Assembly: GCA_029817715.1 (NCBI GenBank) | Contig: JARUPY010000271.1 | Span: 2,790,001 to 2,854,000, forward strand | DNA length: 64,000 nt | DNA from: Melastoma dodecandrum | Lineage: Eukaryota; Streptophyta; Magnoliopsida; Myrtales; Melastomataceae | Direction: 5' to 3' | In this document: one piece after another, positions 50,267 to 61,600 of the stretch | How the letters are laid out: each line of letters starts with the position of its first letter | Numbering within the stretch: position 1 is the stretch's first letter | Translations under genes and position numbers: made by a program | The notes under the pieces: model-generated | Seen by the model: the letters and a program-made list of their open reading frames with translations, nothing else | What the model was told of the DNA's origin: nothing | The model's database searches: none

Positions 50267-52194
50267 CGCTGGAATGAAGAACTGTTTGCAATCATATTCT
50301 ACCATTTGCATGCATCATTTCAGAAGAGCTGCTGGTTTTCAGTTGCAACGGGTATACTCATCACATCACTTAGCCGATGATGATGATGATGATGAATTTG
50401 CACAACTAGGATCGCCCCTGGCATGTGGTCTTCAAAGGCCTTTGAAACTGATGACTGAAAAGACTGATTGGATCAAGGTATTTATTTTATATTTCAAATT
50501 AATTATAACTCGAAAGCTTCTATTGGCCGATTATTCTCCATATTCTAAATTTACTTTTCGTTGCCATCCACTCGGAAAAGATTGCAGTACTGACTTTCCC
50601 TATTGAGCAGAAAAAAAATGGTTCACGTTGGAGTACACCTGACACATTTTCAAGTTCAAGTGAGGAAGCTATCGCTAGGGCTGAAATGGAGTTGAAGGCA
50701 ATGTGTTCAGATATTTTTGGTTTAGACGATGCCGTAGATGGAACTGATGCTATTAATGCACGGACAACCTTTATAACTATTGCTAATATACCTCCATCAA
50801 TAAAACTTTCGGAAGTTGTGAAAGCTCTTTCTAGTTTTGGGAAGATATCTAATTCGTCCGTGCGAACCTCGCCAGATGGCAAAGCCTGCTGTGATGTTTA
50901 CTTTGAGGTACATTATCCCTGGAGCGGTCTGGCAGTCTGTCATTTTGTTTCTTTTTCTAATTCATGGTTGATTTGCTTTTAGAGGGAGGAGGCAAACCAA
51001 AAGGCTCTATCAGCTGGTGTCATTACTGTCAATGATGTTCATCTTCCTATAAATCCTGGTCGTGATATGGTCACTATCAGGATTGTGAATGTTTCCTGTA
51101 AGACTTTGGATTCTGTGGTGCATGCGATCTGCCGGTCATGTGGTTTCTTGGTAAAAGTGGTGAGGATAGATGAAAATACCCTGGATGCGTTCTTTGGTGT
51201 GGAGAACAAGTCAGATGCTAAAAGCATTCTCAAAAGGTAACTCAATTCCCTCTTTATTTTAAAACTAGACCCATGCTTCGAGTTGTTTGCACCTTTTGTT
51301 AATACTGCTCTGTGATTTCAGTCTCATTGTTGTTCAAGCCCTACTCCTGTAATCTTTTCTTTGCGTCCTCTGTTGTTAAATTATCGAATGCGTGAACCCA
51401 TTTTCTCGAGATGACATACCTGCTGTTGTAGGCAGACAGCTCCGTTGCAATGTTTTCGAGTGCCTCAGTGCTTAGAGGGACCTTTCCTTTTGCCGACCAA
51501 CAGCTAGAACTTAAAAAAGGCTGAGTGTTGCATTTGTTGGAGGATCATTCCAAAAGTTGCATTGATCTAATAAATTGAATAAGACAAATAATGTGTTCTT
51601 TGTGCCAAAATGCTGTTCGATATTATCCTCATTATGTTCAATATTAGATGTATTGGTTGCACGAAAATGCTATTTTACTAGATTCTTTCTTTTAAAAAAG
51701 TCCTTTAGATTGCTTTATTCTTCCCAGAAGCTTCATAGGATATAAAAGGGAAGAAAATATATGAAAGTTGAGCATCCTGCAGGGGAAGCTTGTATTTTGC
51801 CATTATTGGCATCACAAAAATCCTGATATTTATTCACACATCTGGGCGACAATGACAGATAAGCTGTTGATGTTTATATGACCTCATAGGATTGATTATT
51901 GTCATCTGACCGAAGATTTTATTGTGATTCTATAGATTGAACTACACCATCATGGATGACTGCAATTGGTTGGCCACTCTGCAATCTGGCTACCACACTG
52001 CTCCTGCAAGCACTAGTAACCACCAAGAGAGAAATGATGTGAGTTGTAATTCCGGCTTAAAGATTGGCCAACACATAGCGGAACTGAAGCAACTGCATTC
52101 CACTAAGAAGATGAATATTGAAGATTTGGACAATTTGTATGCAGCTATTCTGCATATTGAATCTCGAAATGCTGCTTTGAAGGAACAAAATTGA
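50267..52194 (+). CDS. RRM-like protein gene, possibly degraded
   Basis: Four exons give a continuous 347-residue model from ATG at 50274: 50274-50477, 50581-50907, 50983-51236 and 51936-52194. Two consecutive RRM-like folds are inferred from the beta-alpha-beta patterns TTFITIANIPPSIKLSEVVK (about 130-203) and VTIRIVNVSCKTLDSVVHAI (about 206-270), with a Ser/Asp-rich region before them. The family is not recognised. Doubts: the first exon is also protein-like in another frame (RWNEELFAIIFYHLH, from 50267) that would follow an upstream exon but shifts frame near 50370; the exon 2 acceptor (GAAAAG) is weak; and the TGA stop is followed at once by a perfect donor GTGAGT. This may be a real gene with a recent start, or an early pseudogene. 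Confidence 0.45.
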
Positions 52195-53074
52195 GTGAGT
52201 TACTTTTTGTTTTGATGAAGAATCTGTGGTTCTTAAGTGACCCATGAAATGGTTCTGGTCTCTTTAAATTGAAGATGAACTAATTTGAGTCCATCAAACA
52301 ATGGTTCAATATATCGGCAACTGCTATTAGTTTTGTTCTTGGTGCATTGAGCTTGGATATCTTCATATTTCCTTTCCATTTTACAGAATCATCCTATTCA
52401 AGAATTATGATAACTAGAACTGAACGTTTCATACTTACATTTAAATATGAATTCAAATAACTTGCCACGCGAGTTACCATCATGAATCTTTCAATTTCAA
52501 TAGCAATGCTTCTTGTATTCATTCATTTCCCTAGCATTTGTGGGTAATGGAGTTCTAGCATTGTTGAATCTGAATGCTTTATGTTTCCTCCATGAACTGT
52601 CGGTCTCTGGTTGAATGCGATCCCTGGGCAATGAATGCTCTTCAGGAAAAGGCATCTGTCTAGTGCTGGTGGGGGGGAGATTGAGGATGTCGGTGGTGCT
52701 GAACGAGTATCACACCATGGTAGGAAGTTGGCCCGGATATACTGTCTCAGGAATCGTGCGACACGTCTTCGCCATTACCTGTCTACCACGTCGTCTTAGT
52801 GGCAGGGTATCAACATTGTCGCTGAGGTTTGTTCTTGTTAGGATAGAGCTGGGATGCGTGTTGTCTCTTGGGTGGGTTGCCCTCCCCAACTGCAAAAGCT
52901 TTTTACGGGTGTACTCACTAAGAGACAGGCATCATAATCCCGAACCTTATACAGTTGTCGGAAAGATTCAGGTAAATAACGGCGAAACGTGATGACTGTA
53001 TTAGATCATAACCCTACCAATCTTGTTCTTGTTGGCAGACAGGGAAGCAAAGACATAAGGATTGGGATTGCTCG
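52195..53074. other. Intergenic or unassigned downstream region
   Basis: The plus strand is open at 52615-52992, but its product has no recognisable domain. If the RRM-like gene once continued past its present stop, further exons could lie here. Confidence 0.3.
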
Positions 53075-53284
53075 ATGTCTGGGAAAGCTCTTTCTTTTAT
53101 ACTCCCTTTTGTGGGTTTAGTGCTGTTTTGTCATGTCACTGTGGGGCTCTCCCATGATCTTGCAATAAACGCAAAACCGTGTCATCAGATCCAAAACTGC
53201 ACCTCGCCGTGGATCTTGTATTATGGAACCAATGAGTCGAAATTTGTAAAGATTGAAGTTATGCCAACTGGTTGTTATCATTAG
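53075..53284 (+). CDS. Small open frame with signal-peptide-like N-terminus
   Basis: A 69-residue frame that begins with a hydrophobic stretch (ALSFILPFVGLVLFCHVTVG) followed by a Cys-containing tail with two NxT/S sites. This looks like a secreted or membrane-anchored small protein, but nothing in the flanks supports it as a gene. It could equally be a terminal exon, since the frame upstream of the Met is open for several codons. Family unknown. Confidence 0.2.
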   Translation: MSGKALSFILPFVGLVLFCHVTVGLSHDLAINAKPCHQIQNCTSPWILYYGTNESKFVKIEVMPTGCYH

Positions 53285-54614
53285 TACTACTTGACAGGGA
53301 AATAGTAAAGTACAGAAGAAAGAACCGGGGGGTAGGGAGGGGGGGTTGAAAATCAACAGCACTCACAGAGGAGTTTTCAGACGTACGAAGTTTTCTTTTT
53401 CCTTAATCAGGACAACTGCAAGTCCACAAACTTGATCTTACTGATCTTGCATGGCCCCTTATGTAAAAGAAAAGAAGAGTTGGTCTACATAACATCGAGA
53501 ATAAGAAAAATCCTCAGTCGTACACCAAACTGAGTACACCTTCCAATGGAGAAACACTCCCCCATCTCGCCTCATCGGATCTCTCTTCCCCATCCCCTAA
53601 TATCATCCATCCCTTTCAAAACCACTCCCCCCCCCCCCCCCCCACCCAACCCCTTATATGATGGCGATCGTGATGATGGCGATGATGCACAGACACAGAC
53701 ACAGACGACACGAACGACCCTTGTGTTGGCAGCAATAAGTTGTTCCTTGGACTTCAGAAAGTGTTGGGGTTTGCCCCATACACGACTCCATTAGACGCAG
53801 CAGAGACTGGCGGACAGATGGATCGATCACTTGGGACAAAAATAAACTCAGGGTGGGAGAGGGGAGGGAGAGGGGGTGGTGGTTATTTGCATTTGCCGGC
53901 CTTTGTTTGGAACATCTCGCAAGCTCTCTTTTGTCACGAAAAAGATTCCTTAACCATTCTCGACCACCCCGCCTTGAAATAATAACAACAATTCATAAAA
54001 GAACATTTTATATATATAGTTGACCAGACATTCCTCCAGTGGACCCCATGAACACGAGCAACCAACAACATTTATGACTACTCTGGTGTTGCTATCAAGA
54101 TCCTTGCATCGTAAATTGAGCAATGATCAGAAGCAGTTAACTGTTTCAACCATGTACAATGTCATTCCACGACTTTTCTACTCTTGTTTCTTGGGCACTT
54201 GTTCTTTTCAGCTTTAGAGAATGCAAATGAAGTGATCGTTGATCGTGCGATGCTATTAGTTGCAACAGTTTTAAGGCAATGTGTTATATTATCTTTCGAT
54301 TTGCTTGTAGCGATATGATATCCAAGAGAAAGGACACACCACATACTCAGCTGCTTGTATTTTCGATCGGTTAAGTGGTCGATGAAAAATACATCACTGA
54401 TGAAGGAAAACACAAAACACTCCCACACGAACTTGCACAACATCAAGAGAAAATGAAGGTGAAGAAGATGATAAAACTGAAAGCAAACCTCCCAACAAAA
54501 AACCAAGAGGTTGGAATCATATATATAATATATATATGTAAAAGGCCCAACCGGTTAGTTAGGGCTTGGGGATATCGATAAGTCGTATTTCGTAAGTCTC
54601 GAGAATGTATGCGG
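53285..54614. other. Intergenic region with poly-C tract
   Basis: Contains a run of about 17 C at 53627-53643 and an AC/AG-rich run at 53686-53708. The right end probably holds the bHLH 3' UTR. No gene supported. Confidence 0.45.
53627..53643 (+). repeat. Poly-C tract
   Basis: About seventeen consecutive C in an otherwise C/A-rich stretch. Confidence 0.8.
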
Positions 54615-56527
54615 TTAGAGAGACCTGTATTCGAGAATATTTGCCGTGTTAACGCGCTGTCTCTTAACGTTCCCGGATGAAGACTCATCTCCCCCGCCTC
54701 CTTTCTCTATCACCGCCTTGAGCGCCTCCTGTATTGAACTCACAGAATAGTGGTATGGTTGCTGGTCCCCAGTGTAGTTGTTATTGTGGTTCCGGTCTTC
54801 ATCCCCCGTGATGAACAAAACATTCCTTACCCGACCACCGAGTGTCGTGATTTCAGCCTTGAGGGTTCTCAGGCGTAATGCTTTGAGGGCCTTGATGAGG
54901 TCCGGAAGAAGGTCAGACCTGTCCTCGCAGCACAGGGACGCCCTGATCACAAACCCCCCCTCGTCCTCGGACGCGTCCACGCTCAGCTCATCCATCTCTG
55001 TCGGGATGGGGCTCGTCTCAGCAATCAGCGAGGTCTGCCGATTGAGCTCCTTCACGTGCTGGATGACCTCCGCAAGCAACGACGCCTTGTCCGTCTACAA
55101 AAATTATCCCCACAACACGAAAACGCTCATTGTCATCACGAATGTCTGAACATTCCATAATGTTCCTACAAACAAAACCCTTAGGGGGACCATAACCTTG
55201 AAGATTTCTTTTATTATTTATTCATTTTGTTTTTCTTTTATGGAGTGCAAAAGTCTGACAGGAATGCTTCCTTGTCTCTTCGTAACTTCCTTTTCAAACA
55301 AGCAGAAAAGAAAAAGGGGGAGAATGGAAAAATTAGACAACCTTTGCCGGCTAGAAATTCAATGGAAAGCCTTTTCTTACACAAAACAGAATCAACGTCT
55401 AATGTTTCTCTTTATCATGTCAGCCTAGCAAGCAACATTAACACTTTATCCCAAACAACAACTCCGAATAAATGAAAATGCTCGCAAACACCAACAAAAG
55501 AGAAGGGAGAGAGTCAACAAGTCGGAAGAGATTGGGAATATGTTGTTCCTTTGTAGAATATAACAGTCCTTTATGAATTTTTAGAGATTATAGAATCTAA
55601 CAGGAGATCCACACGGCATTTATTCAAATCTCCAAAAGGGACCTTCTCTGATTCTTTTGCTTTCCCAGATAAAAAAATGGGTTGTTAAGAATGTCGCATG
55701 CACATAAAATACACCCCCCACAAGAACATAACCAAAGGTAAGATTTTTATTTTCCCTCCTTTATCATCACCGATTGAACTGAAATGGGTTTCTGTAACAT
55801 TCCGTTCCATCAGTCTGGATTAGCCAAACAAACCCAACACTCATTCAATAATAAGAGGGAAGGGAAGGAAAAACCCTTGTGTTGAAGTGATTTTAGCATT
55901 TAGGATGGAGTCCGACTGCTTGTTATGAGATGTTACCTTGGTGGTGCTCGGAAGTAAGCTCCGGAGCTTGGCGAGGTGGTTGTTGATCCTCTCCCTCCGC
56001 CTCCTTTCGGCCTCGCTATGGCTCTTCGAAGCCGCGAGGGCTTTCGCGTCCATAATCTCCTGGGCCGTCATCTTCCCCAGCTCAGCCTGCAGACAGAAAT
56101 CCCCTCCCGGGCCCAGTTGCGCCTGCGGCATCGCAATGCCGAGCGCGTCCGAGATTATTCGGAAATGTTGATCGGCCTGTTGTCCTCCGTCGAGGTACGA
56201 GAATTGCGATGGCGGAGCTGACCTCCTGTTGAATAAGCCCGTGTAGGGCGACAAGGGAGGAGGAGGCTGCGCGAGGAGGAACTGGTTATCCGGATGGTGC
56301 TCGTTCCCCGAGAAGGGCGGGATGATCGGGGGTAGCGGCCACGGAACCACTGCTTGCTCTTGGTAGTTGACATCCGGCAACGGAAACCCTTCCCCGCCGA
56401 GTATATCATCATCACCACCAACCCAATCATTGTCCTGGTGGCGGTGGTAGGCGGCCGAGCTGGGCTGTAAGCCACGGATGCCCCGAGAACATTCCCCCTG
56501 ATCCTCTAACCCCTTATCGGAGCTCAT
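54615..56527 (-). CDS. bHLH transcription factor, TMO5-LIKE/bHLH30 group
   Basis: Predicted nuclear bHLH regulator of the subgroup that contains TMO5 (bHLH32), bHLH30, bHLH106 and bHLH107. In Arabidopsis, TMO5-type proteins pair with LHW to drive periclinal division in vascular tissue. Two exons: 55937-56527 and 54615-55094, with GT-AG borders, giving 356 residues. The bHLH domain is at about 169-217; the basic region SHSEAERRRRERINNHLAKLR keeps the His-Glu-Arg E-box contacts, and helix 2 reads KASLLAEVIQHVKEL. An ACT-like regulatory fold follows at about 245-296 (VIRASLCCEDRSDLLPDLIKALK). The N-terminus is Pro/Gln/Asp-rich. The intron falls in the loop, as in relatives. The exact paralogue is not fixed. 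Confidence 0.9.
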
Positions 56528-58519
56528 ACCTTATAATAGCGGCGGGAAAACTGATATCTTCTGCAAAAAAAAAAACAACCTTGGACAGAACCCTGAGCTG
56601 TCTTAGGTTGTCTTTTCTTCCCTTGGCCTCTGAATTGAAGAGAAAGGGCTGAAAAAGGGGGTTGTTCGAGTTGGATTTGGACTCTGTATGTGTGTTGGGT
56701 TTCTGGGTGGGGGGAGGGGGTGGTGTTGGTGAAAGGAAAGAGATTAGAAAGATGGAGAGAGGGGAAGAACTTAAGAAAAAGATGGTAGGGCTGGCTGGAT
56801 TTGGCTTGCTATTGGGTTATAGCTGAATGGATATGAAATGATAATGGGATAGTTTTTTGGGGGAAGTGCTCGGCTTGTCCTCCCTCTTTCCTCCTTTCTT
56901 CGCACACCCTTTTCCAATTGGATTGTGGAATTGAGGTTGTGTTTGGGTTTTTTCTAGTTTAGATTGAGATGGGGGAGAACGAATCTCATGTTCCCTGATC
57001 AGATTGTGTGAACTTTGGTTGGGATTGAGGAAGGGCTCTTGGCCTCCCAACCCCCCATTTTATACTTGCCATATCCTTCAAGATCACCCTATCTTTTCAA
57101 ATAACCTTTCTTTTGGGGTATAAACATATTATTTCCTTAAACTGAAGTAATTACCACCACATGTTATTGATTAGTTTTTACCCCTTTTTTATTATTTCTC
57201 TTAGATGATTTACCCCCACTCTATGAACTGTCTGAGGAGTACATCATAAGACTATGAGATAGATGGTCCTAATATGAATTTGATTGAAAATTTGTGTACG
57301 ATGTTATTATTTAATTAAAAAAATCATTTGGTTTTTTTTTTGTAACACGTATTTTTTTAAGAAATTTTTAAATTTTATATATTTTTTATAGCCAATAGAG
57401 AGAGGGAGGCACCTTTCCTTTCTCGTTACGGCATTCACAATCCACACTTGCATCTTTTCTTGCCTGCCCGTAATTAATTAATTAATTAATTTCGAACGAG
57501 GGAGAGGAGAAGATCAAGGTGAGGAAAGGGAAGGGCAAACATTTGTTTTGTTTTTCTTTTCTTCCTCCTCCTTCTCTTTATTTCCATGTGACCTTTTTCG
57601 ATTGGTTCGATGGTGTACTAGTATTAAAAACTAATTACAACAAAAAAAAAAAGAAAAGGGAAAAAGGGAAAAGGACTTCTTCCTCTCCTGTCAAAAAGAG
57701 GGCGCAGGTCTTTCGGATGGTTGATCATTCCTGTGGATTCGTGTGTGTGTGTGTAGATGATGTGGGGGGCGAGACGAGAGGGGAGTAGAGGTGGAGACCC
57801 TCTATCTGGCTAAAATCACAAGAACGAATTCATAAAAGAAAAGCACCTCCCGCAATATTTGTCGACCGACCATTCTACACCCACCCACATGATGAAAAAC
57901 ACCCCTGGAATGAACAATCTTGGGTAGATAAACGATGGGGGTATTATGATCATAATTAATGTTAATCAAGAGGGGAATGGGGTGGGGGAACGGGAAGATG
58001 GTCAAAATCAAATTTTTACAGAGAGTGAAAAAGGGGAACGTAGCTCTGGCTTGGGACTTTGGGAAGTCTAAAGAACACGGCAGAGTCTCCCCCCCCGCCC
58101 CCCTTCTCTATCCCTGTGTGTGTGTTTGTTTCTGTCTTTGCTTCTAATTTTCCACGCCTTCCCAAGGCACTTTAGTAATCATTGTGTCTTTGGATTGGAA
58201 CACACTCCTCCTTAAAAACCCGCCCCCCCCCACTCAGTGTTTGTGTGTCTTTCTGTCTGTCTGTGTTTATTTATTATTATTATCCATTTTTCTGTTCTGA
58301 AATAGTTACTCCCACGAAGGATTATTATGCTTTACTTTCTTCTCGATTTCAGCTAGTCGTCGTTGTTATTCTACACACCCCCGCCCGTGTCTGCAATATT
58401 CACCTCCCAACCCTTGGAGTAGAAGAGAACCCTTTTGCCCCCTCTTTTCGGAGATGGGGCTGAGAGGAACCGGAGGTTTTGACCCACCCACACACACTTG
58501 CACAATGTTTCGGCTGGAG
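56528..58519. other. bHLH 5' leader, promoter and intergenic DNA
   Basis: Probable 5' leader and promoter up to about 57100, then AT-rich spacer with an (AATT)n run at 57472-57491 and a short (GT)n run near 57741. No other gene seen. Confidence 0.45.
57056..57066 (-). promoter_or_regulatory. Possible TATA box of the bHLH gene
   Basis: On the minus strand this reads AAGTATAAAATGG, a strong TATA match about 530 bp before the start codon. It would imply a leader of about 500 bases. Confidence 0.35.
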
Positions 58520-58526
58520 ATATTAC

Positions 58527-58691
58527 AATCACCCACCCTCAAGGGATCTCGCACCCGAGATCATCATAGTCGAAAGTCGGCTCTGATACCATGAGGCCAC
58601 CCTCCCGACTTTATATATACATTACAGCCCAGTCTCCCTTTCGATGTGAGACTCTCCTCGACTTATCCCACTCTTAGGCTGGGATATTACA
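58527..58691 (-). mobile_element. TRIM-like LTR retrotransposon remnant
   Basis: On the minus strand a 100-bp LTR (58592-58691) runs from TGTAATATCCCAGCC to GGCCTCA and holds a TATATATAAAG box. It is followed directly by a perfect 12-base primer site TGGTATCAGAGC (58580-58591), complementary to initiator tRNA-Met. About 50 bp later, after a purine-rich GAGGGTGGGTGAT, a second copy of the LTR start (TGTAATATCTCCAGCC) appears at 58527 but diverges or breaks off after about 17 bases. With no coding space between, this fits a terminal-repeat retrotransposon in miniature. It is incomplete at its 3' end. Confidence 0.7.
58580..58591 (-). other. Primer binding site of the TRIM-like remnant
   Basis: TGGTATCAGAGC on the minus strand, exact plant initiator-tRNA-Met primer site, immediately after the LTR end. 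Confidence 0.8.
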
Positions 58692-61600
58692 ATATTATCA
58701 ACATACTTCTTCATGCGTCGAGCTGCTTTCTCTAACCGGCTTATCGCTCAACCAAAGGGGCCCCTACCCTGTGCTTTTGTTTTGTTCTAACATCCCGGGA
58801 TTTTAAAAGGAAATATTTTTGTATCATATAGAGGGATGTGAAATTAAGGTTGTAATGAATGCGACATGGTTTCGTCCTAATCACATCAAGTTATAAAAAA
58901 ACGTGCATCCTAGCTATAAGTCTAGGGGAAATGTTTGTCTTAGGGTTTTCTTAGTAGTTGCCCCATTTTCATCCTCTAAAGAAGTAATAAAAGATATTCT
59001 TAGTTATTGCTTGATTAGTAAGAAGATTTCGATGTTTCATGAGTGTTTTATCGGGGGGGGGGGGGGATTGGTTGTGTATTATTACATTACACGTTGCTTA
59101 GAAGGCTCGCCTGACACCTGAATTCGATTAATGACTGGTGAGTTATCCATTAATTACCTCTTTAGACAATCGACAGCTGGCTTCAGACATGTCTAAACAA
59201 GAAATATGCGCTGACTGTTCTTTATGATTGTTTCGTCCACAAAAGTGTATAGAAAACCTAACCGGCCTCTGATCTCAACCGATGAGATCTGAGCCAAAAG
59301 TGATTGCTCGTGACGATCCTTAGCATTGTTCTTCGCTAAAAAAACGCGTCCCTTAACGAAATGATCGATGACAAAAAGAAAAAAGAGGGAAAGGAAATCA
59401 AAGTTGTTGGTCATGGCTATTGACCAAATAAGGGGTGTGTCTTCCTCGTCTTCTTTTCTCTTGCCTTCTTTTCAGACATATCAATGAAGTCAGAACCCTC
59501 AAAACATGTACGTTCTATAAAAAAAGAAAAGAAAAGAAAATCATGGAGGGTATTTCACGCACATTCGTAGATTTCGAGACTGAGGGAGTCATCATCTCAT
59601 CCCATGACCCGACTACGGGGCAAAAAACTTTTCATTGCATGTCATAATAATTTTGCTGCAAGCTCCTCACTACCTCATAGTACTTGTTTGTGGGGAAGGG
59701 GAGGGCATTTTGCTAGGGCAAAGCGAAGAATGATTGTTATTTTGCCAAAAGAGATTTTTAAATTCATCAGAGACCTCCATTTGTGTTTGGTAACACGCAT
59801 GGCAATTGCTTGGTCCCCCCACATGCACCCCCCCTTTCTGTGTTCTCCAATTGTATGTGTGTTTAAGATATATATTAAATAGGAATAAAGAAAACTACCC
59901 CCCCTCCCCCCTCCATCATGTTCCAAGTTCAAGGCATTTGATGATGATGATCACATATGCGCACAACCCCCCACTAACTCACTACTCGTGCCCCACGAGA
60001 ATTCTCCTCTTTTGTTGGGGAGGGAGGTTCATCATCATGACATCAATCTAACGATGTAATGACGTCCTTTGGGGCACGCCACCAAACTTCTCTACTTGTG
60101 CATGTATTCTCCCCCAAGAAGATAACAAACGAACAATACTCGGTGACTTAAATAACTCGGTATGTCTCGCAGTCCTAATACCATCCGTTGTTCGACAATT
60201 AGAAACGAGATTAAAAACTGAGATACGGACATCACAAGTGGCTGGCGTCGAAACTATGGCGACCCACTCCGGCATCGGTGTATCATATTCCATCTCGTCC
60301 CTTATTCCATTTCGCCGCTCGTCTCATTTCATTTCCTCCCTCGCTTGTAGCAGGTGCGGTGCGCTTTGGAGGGAAAGAATGTGTTCAGCAATATTTCCCA
60401 CGTCCCGAGAGAAGTCAGATAATCAGTCCAATAATAGAGAGGAAATGTATTCTTGTAGGTAAAAAAAAAAAAATAGGACCACCCTAAATTTCATGCTTTG
60501 CTGTAATAGTAATAAGGATGGGTGCTTTCTGAATTGATTGCTCATCAGCTTCCGCAAGTGGATACAAATAAAATTATTGTCTCCCCAGTACCCAATAAAT
60601 AAAAATAATGAAATGAAATGAAATCTCTGAGGACTAAAGTTCGTGGTCCACTTGTATTTCCCACTAAACCCTGCTTGTTTAGTACAGTAGAATAATACTA
60701 TTGCGAAGTGGGCCTAAACTGAAAAATCCAACACCACTCCATATCAAACTGAGCATTTTTCTTCTTTTACAAGATACTGTAAATTAAAATTAACCTTGGG
60801 TGTTCCCGTGCGTCCATTGAGGAACCTTGATGTTCATATTAAATCTTATTTAAGAAAGAGGTTAAGATGATTGGAACATATTTCTGATGTTTCGAAGGAA
60901 GGAATTAAAAGTATCCAGCGATACAACACATGGGGTGGGTGGAAGTTGTTTTTCCATGGAAACAAAAACATGGGTTTTGTTCGGGTGGCTGAAAAGTAAT
61001 CCACAAATAGGAACACTATTACTACACACACACCCCCTCCCCCCTAGCAAATACCTTCAGCCGACAAGGGTGTAAAGAGTGTAGACCCCAGAGGAATCTG
61101 TTTGACCAAGTAGAAAAACTTAGTTCCAGCTGTGAAGTTGGATGGAGATCGGCAAGACTCCTCCCCCATATGTAAGAAATTCAGGATGGGAGAGGAATCA
61201 TCTTGTGTTCTTTCTTTCCTCCTTTTCTTTTTATTTTTCTTTTGTTGGGCTCCCTAAAAGCCGTCTGTAAAAAGAAAATGTGACACGGCTTCATAGGCTG
61301 CCCCAAATGTCTGAATCATCAAATCCCACCACAAATTTCTCAGAGATCCCTCATGGGTCCAATTCAAGATCCCAACTTTTTTAATCCCCAACAAAAAATG
61401 TTCCTTCGTTAGTTAGGGTTTAGTCCTCATTACCAACGACACATATTTTCTTTCCTTCTTTGTCCTTGAATCATGGAGGAACCAGCAACATCTCTTGCAT
61501 TGCAATCATGCTTATGCTTGTGTCTGTCTACCCGGAGGGAGGAAGAATAATGTAAAATGTGGTTATGTTTGTGGGCGGGCGTACATGTAGTCAAAAGAAG

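Noticed and set aside
57472..57491. (AATT)n run as a possible promoter element
   Set aside because: Simple microsatellite with no gene start in range.
58592..58691. Cassandra-type TRIM carrying a 5S rRNA promoter
   Set aside because: I looked for 5S rRNA box sequences in the 100-bp LTR and found none.
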